The notes under the pieces are model-generated. The model made no database searches and had not been told where the DNA came from. It saw only the letters and a list, made by a program, of their open reading frames with translations. A DNA stretch of 57,468 nt from an uncultured Lachnospiraceae bacterium (GTDB lineage Bacteria; Bacillota; Clostridia; Lachnospirales; Lachnospiraceae), in contig ONBW01000010.1 of NCBI GenBank assembly GCA_900316165.1, forward strand, positions 1-57,468, given 5' to 3'. The translations under genes and the position numbers were made by a program. Positions 1-7,874 of this stretch are shown one piece after another (within the stretch, counting starts at the first letter, position 1; each line of letters begins with the position of its first letter).

Positions 1-68
1 GTGATCTTATCCGAAGATCCAAGTGTATGAGCTCTCATATACTTCAGTATATTTGGAATGTTTGTCAT
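1..68 (-). CDS. N-terminal piece of an ORF running off the left edge
   Basis: An ATG on the minus strand at position 68 opens a reading frame that stays open to the window edge (about 22 codons, beginning MTNIPNILKYMRAHT). I see no good ribosome binding site at the usual distance: a GGGAGGA lies about 20 bases upstream, so the true start could be upstream in the same frame, which stays open for another 12 codons. The peptide has the feel of the start of a clostridial transposase, which would fit the accessory patch beside it, but it is too short to assign. Treat as an unassigned partial gene. Confidence 0.3.
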   Translation of the reverse strand, partial: MTNIPNILKYMRAHTLGSSDKI

Positions 69-519
69 GGTACTAGGTGAACGCGCGTCCTCCCAAAACT
101 GCTATGGAACAGATTGAGGCGGATAAGCAAAGCATATGCGTCATGCCTTGTTTATCTCTAAAATCTATTTCATCCGTTCACCGTCCTTCGAGGAGGAGTC
201 TTTGCAGAAATCCCGGTTCTTTGATCCAGATGGACTGCGGAGCTTCTCATTCTGTAAGAGGGCTCATGACTTACGCTGATAGGTCACTCTTCTCCTTTCG
301 GACAATGATACTTTACAACAGGTCATATATTGCTACCACGGTCAAAAAAACTATTTTATCCTTGAATTGGGACAAAAATAAAAAGCATCCCAAAAGGGGT
401 ACTTTTATTTTTCACATAACTGATATTAATTTTTAAGGATTTTTCAATAATCTAAATCACACGATTTTACAAGCCTCTGTCAAGTAAACCGCCACATCTG
501 ATTTAATCATTGAGTGAAG
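69..519. other. Intergenic stretch without a credible gene
   Basis: About 450 bases with no convincing coding frame. A plus-strand open frame at 77-436 lacks a ribosome binding site and reads as low-quality basic peptide, so I leave it out. The stretch holds one hairpin (listed separately, 374-413). It could be the upstream flank of a mobile element whose gene starts at position 68, but no terminal repeat is visible inside the window. Confidence 0.4.
374..413. terminator. Bidirectional terminator-like hairpin
   Basis: An A-rich arm ending in GCATCCC, an AAAA loop, and GGGGTAC followed by a T-rich arm form an imperfect inverted repeat with A/T runs on both sides. It lies just downstream of the minus-strand SecB-like operon ending at 520, so it can terminate that transcript. 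The GC core is short, so strength is uncertain. Confidence 0.45.
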
Positions 520-933
520 CTATGTCAAATCAATAAATGGTAAATTCAACGGTGTTATTCCAGCTTGGACGGTAAACTGAGAAATAATCGGTCTCAAATA
601 TCCAATCAAAAGTGATACGGCGTTTTTATTAATAAGATTATCCACTGTTTCATTATCCAGTTCACGACTCCAACGGAAATCTGCCCCAATCACTGCATTA
701 AAAGTAAAAGGAGAATTTTCATCTCCAATTATCATATTAAGCTCAACATACTGCTGTTTGCCCCCATCGCTTTCAGATTTGATATTTGCTTTTTTTACAT
801 TTAACTTGATTTGAAGCGAGTTCGAATCATTATCTGGTATATATTCCTTATTAATTTTAAATTGAAAATCGCTCACATGTGGGTTTGTATACTGAAAACC
901 GCTTAATTTTGCAGCTTGACTATGTTCGTTCAT
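520..933 (-). CDS. SecB-like chaperone family protein
   Basis: 137 residues. The C-terminal half carries the pattern typical of SecB and SecB-like proteins: a segment around residues 100-118 (NAVSLLIGYLRPIISQFT) followed by a Thr/Gly/Pro turn and a hydrophobic end (PLNLPFIDLT), which corresponds to the SecB helix reading LFPYLRS..S..T...G.PP..LP. Residues 20-90 alternate like the SecB beta sheet. Classic SecB holds preproteins for SecA; Firmicutes generally lack it, and isolated SecB-like proteins in other bacteria are known as chaperones attached to toxin-antitoxin modules. It is the last gene of a three-gene operon, 23 bases after the preceding gene. Family call is fairly firm; a role as chaperone of the neighbouring proteins is inference. 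Confidence 0.7.
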   Translation of the reverse strand: MNEHSQAAKLSGFQYTNPHVSDFQFKINKEYIPDNDSNSLQIKLNVKKANIKSESDGGKQQYVELNMIIGDENSPFTFNAVIGADFRWSRELDNETVDNLINKNAVSLLIGYLRPIISQFTVQAGITPLNLPFIDLT

Positions 934-956
934 ATAATGATAACTCCTAAGTAATT

Positions 957-1595
957 CTATGCTGCTCTATTATCAAAGCTCGTAAACAAATTTATAGTAT
1001 AACTTTGCTGTTCATAAACTTCATCTATATAACTAGCTGAAATCTTATTACCATTATCGATGTGTGTGCAAACAAGGCTTTCATAAGTTTGCTTAATCTT
1101 AGTGCCCTTATAAGGTATATTTATCTTGTCATTTACGTTCTGATTAAATGACTGGGTGTAAGTAAGTGATAACTCAATATCACTATTTGTTTTTTCATTT
1201 CCAAGCTGTGTGATATAATCCTTTACCCAATCAAAACTCAAACTATAATATGCACCAGCTTTTGGTAGATGATCGGCAGGGAAGGAATTAGAATTATTTG
1301 CTGTAAGAAGTAAATCTACATTACTGTTTAAATCCGTATTTTCTTCTGTAGTAACAATTTCTTTTGCAGATCTGAACGTCTTATCCATCGGGACTTTGTT
1401 CTCAAGCATACCAAGAAGCTGATCTATAGAAACTTTAATCATAACAAATCTAAGCATTTGAGGTTCATATGCCATGCACAAATATCTCTGATGCTTATCA
1501 TCAATGCAGACAAAAAGAATAGGCTCGTCTCCATGAACCAGAACTTTTTCTATATATAATTGTCCTATTTCTTTAGCGTAATACCATTTTTCCAT
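957..1595 (-). CDS. Uncharacterised 212-residue protein in SecB-like operon
   Basis: I do not recognise a characterised family with certainty. The first 80 residues have the layout of a small beta domain (EPILFVCIDDKHQRYLCMAY, then a segment ending MLENKVPMDKTFRS) that resembles DUF6575-type domains as I remember them; this is unverified. The remainder is hydrophilic, rich in Asn, Ser and Thr, without signal peptide or membrane segment, so it is probably cytosolic. It is the middle gene of the operon, 27 bases after the upstream gene and 23 before the SecB-like gene. Base composition is distinctly AT-richer than the ECF/aminotransferase genes to the right, suggesting acquisition. Confidence 0.55.
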   Translation of the reverse strand: MEKWYYAKEIGQLYIEKVLVHGDEPILFVCIDDKHQRYLCMAYEPQMLRFVMIKVSIDQLLGMLENKVPMDKTFRSAKEIVTTEENTDLNSNVDLLLTANNSNSFPADHLPKAGAYYSLSFDWVKDYITQLGNEKTNSDIELSLTYTQSFNQNVNDKINIPYKGTKIKQTYESLVCTHIDNGNKISASYIDEVYEQQSYTINLFTSFDNRAA

Positions 1596-1622
1596 ATGAT
1601 TTTCATCTTAATTTTTCTGTTT

Positions 1623-2168
1623 TTAATTGGTCTTATTTAACTGCGCTGTAGTGGCTCTATCTGTAATCTCTCTATCGATATCAAATTCTTTACAAACTTT
1701 TTCGTTTGCACCATCGAAAAGATACCAATTATGATGCGTTTTATGCCGTTCAAAATCAGCTGGGCCATACTTGCATTTCATGTATCCTTTCGCAATCCCA
1801 GTAATATGATTGTTTGGAAATTTAGTCTTCTCAATAAGTTCCTCGACACTCTCGTTTACTGAAACAGAATGATTCTTATACTTTTTAGCCCAGCGTTTTG
1901 AATACTTCTGTCCATCAAGATCATATTTCTCCGCGTTTCCGAGAAAATCTTTACTAAGAATTTTATCGGAATACATGACAGCACGATAAACGAGTACTTC
2001 ATCATATTTCTCTACGATTTCTTCTGCAAAATTTTTGCGACTGTCTTCATCATTCTCAAAACATTTTCTCAATGTGACTGGAAACTGTGCTAAGTAATCA
2101 TCTGAAATCTCTGTAGTATCATTACTATCAGAAGGTAATTTATCGTTCTTATCGTAATTATCTATCAT
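1623..2168 (-). CDS. Uncharacterised 181-residue protein, first gene of SecB-like operon
   Basis: Hydrophilic, probably soluble, no signal peptide. The N-terminal 25 residues are Asp/Ser/Asn-rich and likely flexible. The core has a recognisable motif-like centre (EIVEKYDEVLVYRAVMYSD) and a His/Trp-rich block near the C-terminus (KCKYGPADFERHKTHHNWYLFDG, residues about 130-152) that looks like a conserved functional patch. The VYRA element is loosely reminiscent of the first motif of ADP-ribosyltransferase-like toxins, but the other motifs are not identifiable, so I do not assign it. It starts the operon with a weak GAGAT ribosome site. Together with its two downstream partners it forms a compact accessory cassette. 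Confidence 0.55.
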   Translation of the reverse strand: MIDNYDKNDKLPSDSNDTTEISDDYLAQFPVTLRKCFENDEDSRKNFAEEIVEKYDEVLVYRAVMYSDKILSKDFLGNAEKYDLDGQKYSKRWAKKYKNHSVSVNESVEELIEKTKFPNNHITGIAKGYMKCKYGPADFERHKTHHNWYLFDGANEKVCKEFDIDREITDRATTAQLNKTN

Positions 2169-2238
2169 AGGTTATCTCAGATGTCCGGGTTAAAATGCTA
2201 ACAAGCTTCTTCTAGATAAAAATAAATATATAACATTG

Positions 2239-2267
2239 AAATAAACATTCGACATTGTTCTAGTCAA
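2239..2267 (-). promoter_or_regulatory. Possible promoter of the SecB-like operon
   Basis: On the minus strand, TTGACT (2262-2267) is followed 17 bases later by TTATTT (2239-2244). The -35 is good and the -10 weak. It sits about 70 bases before the first gene of the cassette. The surrounding intergenic region (2169-2420) is very AT-rich and contains no gene. Confidence 0.35.
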
Positions 2268-2420
2268 CGGTACAGCACCACTCTCCTCTAAAAGAAATAT
2301 TAGAAATATTATATATGAAATTGTAACAAGATGTCAACAATTAGCATTACAATTCTGTTTTATTTATTTGTTTTTGAAAAATTCTGAAAAATAGTTATTT
2401 TAAAGAGGACCACTTCTGCT

Positions 2421-3221
2421 TTAGAAAAATATATGCAGCACAATCAGTACTGCGAAGGCTATGCACATACAAATGTACGCCAGTGCGTCACGGCGCTGAT
2501 AGTGGAGAGGTTTCATGCTGGTGCGGCCGTCGCCGCCGTGGTAGCAGCGGGCTTCCATTGCGAGAGCGAGGTCATTCGCACGACGGAATGCCGAAACGAA
2601 AAGCGGGACGAGGAGCGGGACCATAGCTTTTGCTTTGTTCACAATGCCCTTTCCGTCGAACGAGGCACCGCGGGCCATCTGAGCCTTCATGATTTTGTCG
2701 GTCTCATCGCTGAGGATTGGGATGAAACGCAGAGCAATCGACATCATCATCGCGATCTCGTGAACCGGCACATGGATGTAATTCAGGAAACGAAGACCAG
2801 TCTCAAGGCCGTCGGTCAGCTGGTTCGGAGTTGTCGTAAGAGTCATGATCGATGTTCCGATGATCAGGTAGATCATTCTGATAAGCATCAGCACAGCAGC
2901 GCGGACACCCTGAACCGTGATCTGTACCTTGCCCCATTTGACGAGAGGGTCACCTGGTGTAAGGAATATATTAAAAATACCGCAGATCAGAAGCAGGATG
3001 ACTATCGACTTTAGGCCCCGCACCATGAAGGAAAACGGCACCTTCGAAAGCGCGATTACCGCGAAGAGGCAGATTGTAAGGAACGCGAATCCAACCGGGT
3101 CATCGGCTATGAATATTGATATGATAAAAATAAGTGTTGCGACCAGCTTTACCCGCGGATCAAGTCTGTGTATCACAGAATCCGCTGTGTAATACTGACC
3201 AAGTGTTATATCTTTGAGCAT
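2421..3221 (-). CDS. ecfT: ECF transporter transmembrane component EcfT
   Basis: 266 residues, the usual length for EcfT, the membrane scaffold that couples the vitamin/metal-binding S component to the ATPases of group II ECF transporters. N-terminus DSVIHRLDPRVKL is the standard opening. Hydrophobic segments occur around residues 25-60, 70-88, 105-128 and 240-265. The two coupling-helix signatures are present: MARGASFDG near residue 185 and EARCYHGG near 225 (the second is Ala-Arg-Cys rather than Ala-Arg-Gly). It lies 14 bases after the double ATPase gene and is certainly cotranscribed. No S component is seen in the window, as expected when one energising module serves several substrate proteins encoded elsewhere. 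Confidence 0.93.
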   Translation of the reverse strand: MLKDITLGQYYTADSVIHRLDPRVKLVATLIFIISIFIADDPVGFAFLTICLFAVIALSKVPFSFMVRGLKSIVILLLICGIFNIFLTPGDPLVKWGKVQITVQGVRAAVLMLIRMIYLIIGTSIMTLTTTPNQLTDGLETGLRFLNYIHVPVHEIAMMMSIALRFIPILSDETDKIMKAQMARGASFDGKGIVNKAKAMVPLLVPLFVSAFRRANDLALAMEARCYHGGDGRTSMKPLHYQRRDALAYICMCIAFAVLIVLHIFF

Positions 3222-3235
3222 TTGTTTACGTACTC

Positions 3236-5128
3236 CTAAGAAAAAGCCTTCAAAATCTCCCTCTCCGCCTCCTCGACTGTCACAGCGTGGTCGTCGACAG
3301 GGCAGCCTGCGGCACGCAGATTGTGGAGCAGGTAGGTGACCTGTGGCACCGCAAGTCCCATCGCTTCGAGCTCTTTTACATGAGAGAAAACCTCTCGCGG
3401 AGTACCGTCATAGACAGGACGGCCCTTGTCGATAACTATAGTTCTGTCGACATACTCTGCGACATCCTCCATGCTGTGTGAGACGAGGATTACAGTCTCA
3501 CCTGACTTGTCGTGCATTTCCTTTATAAGACCAAGAATCTCATCGCGGCCGGCCGGATCAAGACCAGCAGTCGGCTCATCAAGGATGATCACCTCAGGTC
3601 TCATCGCGATGACACCAGCGATTGCAGCTCTTCTCTTCTGCCCGCCTGAGAGCTCAAACGGCGAAGCGTCAAACGAATCCTCAGGGAAGTGAACTTTTTT
3701 CAGAGCCTCGTAGGCACGAAGGCCAGCTTCCTTATCATCCAGGCCCTGGTTCTTCGGGCCGAACTTAACGTCCTCCAAAACAGTCGTCTCGAAGAGCTGA
3801 TGCTCAGGATACTGGAAGACCATTCCGACACTCGTACGCAGAGCTTTCTTGTCGAAGTCACTGTCAGAGATGTCTTTACCATTGAAGTATATATGACCCT
3901 CAGTCGGAGCTATAAGACCATTGAAAGTCTGAATCATCGTGGATTTGCCGCTTCCTGTATGACCGATGATACCGATGAAATCGCCCTTGTTTATCTGAAT
4001 CGAGACATCAGTCAGCGCCTGAGTCTCAGTGCCGCCATCCTTGTAAACCACAGATACATGATCAAGAATCAGAACAGCATCCTTCAAAGTTTTGTCCTGA
4101 CTGAAAACATCTACCTGAGATTCGTTTTTTGATGAGTTCTCCAAATCATGATTCTCAGCAGCCTCTAATTCTGAAGAAAAATCATCACCAGACTTTTCAT
4201 GCTCTGCCACTTGAACCGAAGTCTTATCAGAACTTATGGCTTTTTCAAAGGCAACACCAGCATTTTTACCAGAAACCGCACTTACTCTGAGCGCCTCCTC
4301 GAGCTCCCCAATCGTAAGCACACCCTGTGGGATATCCATCCCAGCCTCGCGCAGGCGGTCGGCTAAGTCAGTAATCTGTGGAACCGTCAGGTGATAGCTC
4401 TTTAAAGTGCTTACCTGAGAGAAAATCTCGCGCGGCGTTCCCTGCATAACGACCTTGCCGTGATCCATAACAAAGACGTGGTCAGAATTGACGACCTCCT
4501 CCATGTAGTGAGTGATCAGGATGATCGTGACACCCTTCTTTTTGTTCAGCTCGAAGGCCGTTTCAATGACCTCGCGGCGACCGTCAGGATCGAGCATCGC
4601 AGTAGGCTCATCGAGGATAATGCACTTCGGCTCCATCGCCATGACACCGGCGATGGCGACACGCTGCTTCTGACCACCAGAGAGACGGTTCGGAGATTTC
4701 TTTCTGAATTCCCACATACCAACACTCTTCAAGGCGCGCTCCACGCGGGCCCAGATCTCCTTAGTCGGGACGCCGATATTTTCAGGACCGAATCCGACGT
4801 CCTCCTCGACAACAGACGCGATAATCTGGTTGTCCGGATTCTGGAAAACCATACCGGCCTCCTCTCGGACAGGAAGCTCATTCTCCGGCTTGCTCGTATC
4901 CCTACCGTTTACTAACACAGTACCACCGGTAGGAATCAGAAGCGCGTTGATGTGCTTGGCGAGAGTCGACTTACCGCTCCCGTTGTGCCCGAGAATCGAG
5001 ATAAACTGCCCCGGCGCCACATCTAAATCGACATGGTCAACGGCCGTATCAATCGACTCGACATTCCCTTCCTCGTCGCGTCTTACATATTCAAAAACGA
5101 GATCTTTTGTCTGAATAACAGGTTCCAA
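3236..5128 (-). CDS. ECF transporter ATPase, EcfA1-EcfA2 fusion
   Basis: A single polypeptide carrying both ECF nucleotide-binding domains, normally two genes. First domain: Walker [10 protein letters not shown], signature LSGGQKQR, Walker [12 protein letters not shown]. Second: Walker [10 protein letters not shown], signature LSGGQKRR, Walker [12 protein letters not shown]. Each is followed by an ECF-type C-terminal segment ending in a PQ(V/I)T(Y/D)L stretch. A linker of roughly 60 residues rich in Glu, Ser and Asp joins them. I choose a TTG start at 5128, because GGGAAGG lies six bases upstream; the ATG-type longer frame (5170) would overlap the preceding gene by 26 bases and adds 14 residues without family support. 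From the TTG the protein is 630 residues. Together with EcfT it powers uptake of micronutrients. Confidence 0.92.
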   Translation of the reverse strand: MEPVIQTKDLVFEYVRRDEEGNVESIDTAVDHVDLDVAPGQFISILGHNGSGKSTLAKHINALLIPTGGTVLVNGRDTSKPENELPVREEAGMVFQNPDNQIIASVVEEDVGFGPENIGVPTKEIWARVERALKSVGMWEFRKKSPNRLSGGQKQRVAIAGVMAMEPKCIILDEPTAMLDPDGRREVIETAFELNKKKGVTIILITHYMEEVVNSDHVFVMDHGKVVMQGTPREIFSQVSTLKSYHLTVPQITDLADRLREAGMDIPQGVLTIGELEEALRVSAVSGKNAGVAFEKAISSDKTSVQVAEHEKSGDDFSSELEAAENHDLENSSKNESQVDVFSQDKTLKDAVLILDHVSVVYKDGGTETQALTDVSIQINKGDFIGIIGHTGSGKSTMIQTFNGLIAPTEGHIYFNGKDISDSDFDKKALRTSVGMVFQYPEHQLFETTVLEDVKFGPKNQGLDDKEAGLRAYEALKKVHFPEDSFDASPFELSGGQKRRAAIAGVIAMRPEVIILDEPTAGLDPAGRDEILGLIKEMHDKSGETVILVSHSMEDVAEYVDRTIVIDKGRPVYDGTPREVFSHVKELEAMGLAVPQVTYLLHNLRAAGCPVDDHAVTVEEAEREILKAFS

Positions 5129-5144
5129 AGTATACCTTCCCAAC

Positions 5145-6302
5145 TTATAGCGTTTTAAGAAACTTCTCAATCCTATCGAGTGCCACCTTCAGGTTCTCCA
5201 TCGAGTACGCATACGAAATCCTGATGAAGCCCTCACCGCAGTCACCGAAGGCAGTGCCCGGGACAACGGCTACTTTTTCAGTCTTAAGAAGAGTCGTAGC
5301 GAAGTCATCAGATGACATGCCTGTGCTCTTGATCGACGGGAACACATAAAAAGCGCCATACGGCTCGAAGCAGGAAAGACCCATGTCGCGCAGACGCTTC
5401 AGGACATAGATTCGGCGCTCATTGTACTGCATCTTCATGTCCTCTACCTCACGGTCGCAGTGCTTCACGGCCTCGATTCCGGCATACTGCGAGGTAGTCG
5501 GAGCGCACATGATAGCGAACTGGTGGATTTTAAGCATCTGCTTCAGGATGACCTCCGGAGCGCAGGCGTAGCCGAGCCTCCAGCCAGTCATAGCGAAGGC
5601 CTTCGAGAAGCCGTTTATATACACAGTTCTTTCCTTCATCCCAGGAAGAGAAGCGATAGAGACGTGGTCCATCTGATATGTCAGCTCAGAGTAAATCTCA
5701 TCAGTCATCACATAGATATCATGCTTTCTGATAACCTCAGCGATGGCCTCAAGGTCCTCTCTTTCCATGACAGCGCCAGTCGGGTTGTTAGGATACGGAA
5801 GGATTAAGACCTTAGTCTTATCAGTAATTGCATCCTCAAGCTCCTGAGCAGTCAGGCGGAACTCGTCGCTCTCCTTTAAGTTTACGATCACAGGAACACC
5901 GCCAGCTAAGACCGTGCAAGGCACATATGACACATACGACGGCTCCGGAATGATGACCTCATCGCCCGGGTCGAGCATAGCGCGAAGACCTATATCAATA
6001 GCCTCGCTGCCACCGACAGTCATCATCATCTCAGACTTCGGATCGTAGTGCAGGTCGTACTTTCTGTCGAGATACTCGGCGATAGCGACCTTGAGCTCCA
6101 TGAGACCGGCATTCGAGGTGTAGAAGGTCCTGCCCTGCTCCAATGAGTAAATGGCCTCATCCCTTACCCGCCACGGCGTATCGAAATCCGGCTCTCCGAC
6201 ACCGAGGGAAATGGCGTCCTCCATCGTATTAACAATATCGAAAAATTTTCTGATACCGGAAGGTTTGATCTCCGTTATCGTTTTGCTAACTGGACTTTTC
6301 AT
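5145..6302 (-). CDS. PLP-dependent aminotransferase, class I/II (aspartate/aromatic type)
   Basis: 385 residues, normal length for the fold-type I aminotransferase subgroup that includes PatA, AraT and AlaT. The PLP-binding lysine sits in [16 protein letters not shown] near residue 233; the Asn/Asp/Tyr cofactor contacts are seen in [10 protein letters not shown] and DEIYSELTY; the C-terminal substrate carboxylate Arg is in EGFIRISYA. The substrate cannot be decided from sequence. It overlaps the upstream Lrp/AsnC gene by four bases (ATGA), so the two are translationally coupled, suggesting amino-acid-responsive control of this transaminase. Confidence 0.92.
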   Translation of the reverse strand: MKSPVSKTITEIKPSGIRKFFDIVNTMEDAISLGVGEPDFDTPWRVRDEAIYSLEQGRTFYTSNAGLMELKVAIAEYLDRKYDLHYDPKSEMMMTVGGSEAIDIGLRAMLDPGDEVIIPEPSYVSYVPCTVLAGGVPVIVNLKESDEFRLTAQELEDAITDKTKVLILPYPNNPTGAVMEREDLEAIAEVIRKHDIYVMTDEIYSELTYQMDHVSIASLPGMKERTVYINGFSKAFAMTGWRLGYACAPEVILKQMLKIHQFAIMCAPTTSQYAGIEAVKHCDREVEDMKMQYNERRIYVLKRLRDMGLSCFEPYGAFYVFPSIKSTGMSSDDFATTLLKTEKVAVVPGTAFGDCGEGFIRISYAYSMENLKVALDRIEKFLKTL

Positions 6303-6781
6303 GACAGCTCAACCCTCTCATCCTTCTTCTGCTCGTCGACCATTATAGTGCCGTGGTCCTTGTACTTCTTAAGGATAAAATTGGTCTTCGTTGAAAGCAC
6401 CGAATCAAGCGTTGAAAGCTTCTGAGAAACGAAATCAGAAACCTCACGCAGAGTCTTGCCCTCGATCGTAACCATGAAATCGAAGCCTCCTGAAATCAAA
6501 TAAACTGAGCTTACCTCAGGATAATTGTAGATTCTTCTTGCCACCCGATCAAAACCCATGCCTCTCTGCGGGGTCACGCGGACCTCGATAAGAGCGGTTA
6601 CTTTTTCAATGCCAGCCTTGTCCCAGTCGATAAGCGTCGGGTAGCCGCAGATCACATGCTTCTGCTCCAAGTCCGAGATGTTCTTCTTTACGGCTTCCTC
6701 ATCCTCGCCGACCAAAACAGCGAGCTCCTTCGTGTCTATTTTTGAGTTCTTTTCTATGATACTAAGAATTTTGTCCTGCAT
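6299..6781 (-). CDS. Lrp/AsnC family transcriptional regulator
   Basis: 160 residues, the usual size. Residues 1-50 form the winged helix-turn-helix (ILSIIEKNSKIDTKELAVLVG). Residues about 60-140 form the RAM/ligand-binding beta-alpha-beta sandwich, with the characteristic stretch VYLISGGFDFMVTIEGK. These proteins sense amino acids and act as octamers or dimers on nearby amino-acid genes. Directly coupled to the aminotransferase gene by a four-base overlap, so the likely target is its own operon and perhaps the ECF genes after it. There are about 20 C-terminal residues beyond the RAM fold, charged and probably flexible. Confidence 0.92.
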   Translation of the reverse strand: MQDKILSIIEKNSKIDTKELAVLVGEDEEAVKKNISDLEQKHVICGYPTLIDWDKAGIEKVTALIEVRVTPQRGMGFDRVARRIYNYPEVSSVYLISGGFDFMVTIEGKTLREVSDFVSQKLSTLDSVLSTKTNFILKKYKDHGTIMVDEQKKDERVELS

Positions 6782-6823
6782 AAATATCTCCTATCCTCAT
6801 CTAATTCTTGAAAAAATAAACGT

Positions 6824-7831
6824 CTATCCCAAAACCCTGTGAAACTCATCCGCCACTGGCGGCTTCAAATACCTGGTCTGCCCGTCGTAGTGAACAGCGC
6901 GCTGCGTAGAATCATCAGTGTGACCGATGACAGTGGCACTTATACCTTCTTCGGCGAGAGCGTCCACAATCCGCGCACCATTAGGGGCAGCGATAAGCAT
7001 TGAACCACTGGAGATAAGGCAGTATGGATCGATATTATAAAAATCACAGATCTCGACCGTCTCCTGCTTTATCGGGATTTTTTCGATGTCCACAGAAAGT
7101 CCTACATCTGAGGCTTCACCCATTTCCCATAGTGCCCCGAAGATGCCGCCTTCTGTGACATCGTGCATCGCGGCTGCTCCCGCTCGTGCCGCCGCAAGTC
7201 CGTCCTTAACTACGGAAAGCATCGAATTAAAGCCGATGGCGTTCTCTACAAATTCTTTTGGGAAACGAGAAAGCAGCTCGTCCTTTTTTTTGGCAGTGAT
7301 AATCGAAGTGCCCTCGAGTCCTACCCATTTCGTAACGACTAAGTCCATCCCGGGCTTCGCACCGGAGGTGGTGACCATAGCGTCGCGTTTTACTTTTCCA
7401 ACACCGGTGACTGAGAGAAGCGGTCTCGTGACAGCGTCCGTCACCTCGGTATGTCCGCCTATTACGGACAGGTTCAGCCGGACGCAGGAGGCATTGACCT
7501 CGGTAATTATAGTCTTAAGCTCTTCCTCCTCTGACTGTGGTGGAAGCATTACTGTAAGCAGGATTCCAACAGGCTCCGCTCCGGCGCTTGCCAGATCATT
7601 TGCTGTGATATCGACTGCCAGGTGTCCTATGTCTATCGCGGTTCCGGTAATAGGGTCCGTAGACATCACGAGCACCTCGTCAGGCTCACAGGCTACAGCA
7701 CCGCAGTCCTCACCGACACCGCTGCCGAGAATAACCTCAGGCCTCTTTACAGTAAGTGGGCTGATGACCGACCTTTTAAGTATGCGTTCCGGAACCTTGC
7801 CGGGTTCAAGTATAACCGACTTTTTACTCAT
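6824..7831 (-). CDS. AIR synthase-related (HypE/PurM-like) protein
   Basis: 335 residues of the PurM/ThiL/HypE fold. The N-terminal ATP-binding half has GSGVGEDCGAVA and the conserved ITANDLASAGAEPVG block; the C-terminal half has MHDVTEGGIFGALWEM. It resembles the stand-alone HypE-like 'AIR synthase family' proteins. It lacks the C-terminal PRI-Cys tail that HypE uses to carry the cyanide/carbamoyl group, ending instead in FHRVLG, and no other hydrogenase-maturation gene is present. So I do not call it hypE. The true reaction is unknown. It follows the VanW gene by about 40 bases on the same strand. Confidence 0.85.
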   Translation of the reverse strand: MSKKSVILEPGKVPERILKRSVISPLTVKRPEVILGSGVGEDCGAVACEPDEVLVMSTDPITGTAIDIGHLAVDITANDLASAGAEPVGILLTVMLPPQSEEEELKTIITEVNASCVRLNLSVIGGHTEVTDAVTRPLLSVTGVGKVKRDAMVTTSGAKPGMDLVVTKWVGLEGTSIITAKKKDELLSRFPKEFVENAIGFNSMLSVVKDGLAAARAGAAAMHDVTEGGIFGALWEMGEASDVGLSVDIEKIPIKQETVEICDFYNIDPYCLISSGSMLIAAPNGARIVDALAEEGISATVIGHTDDSTQRAVHYDGQTRYLKPPVADEFHRVLG

Positions 7832-7874
7832 TCTAATGTCCTTTATCTAAAGAACGTATCAGACTTCATGTACC

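Noticed and set aside
77-436. 119-codon plus-strand open frame at the left end
   Set aside because: No ribosome site, improbable residue composition, and it runs across a terminator-like hairpin.
6824-7831. Naming the AIR-synthase-like gene hypE
   Set aside because: It lacks the C-terminal Cys and any hydrogenase-maturation neighbour.
7086-7850. 254-codon plus-strand frame opposite the AIR-synthase-like gene
   Set aside because: Antisense shadow of a well-supported gene; Ser/Thr/Pro-rich composition typical of antisense frames.
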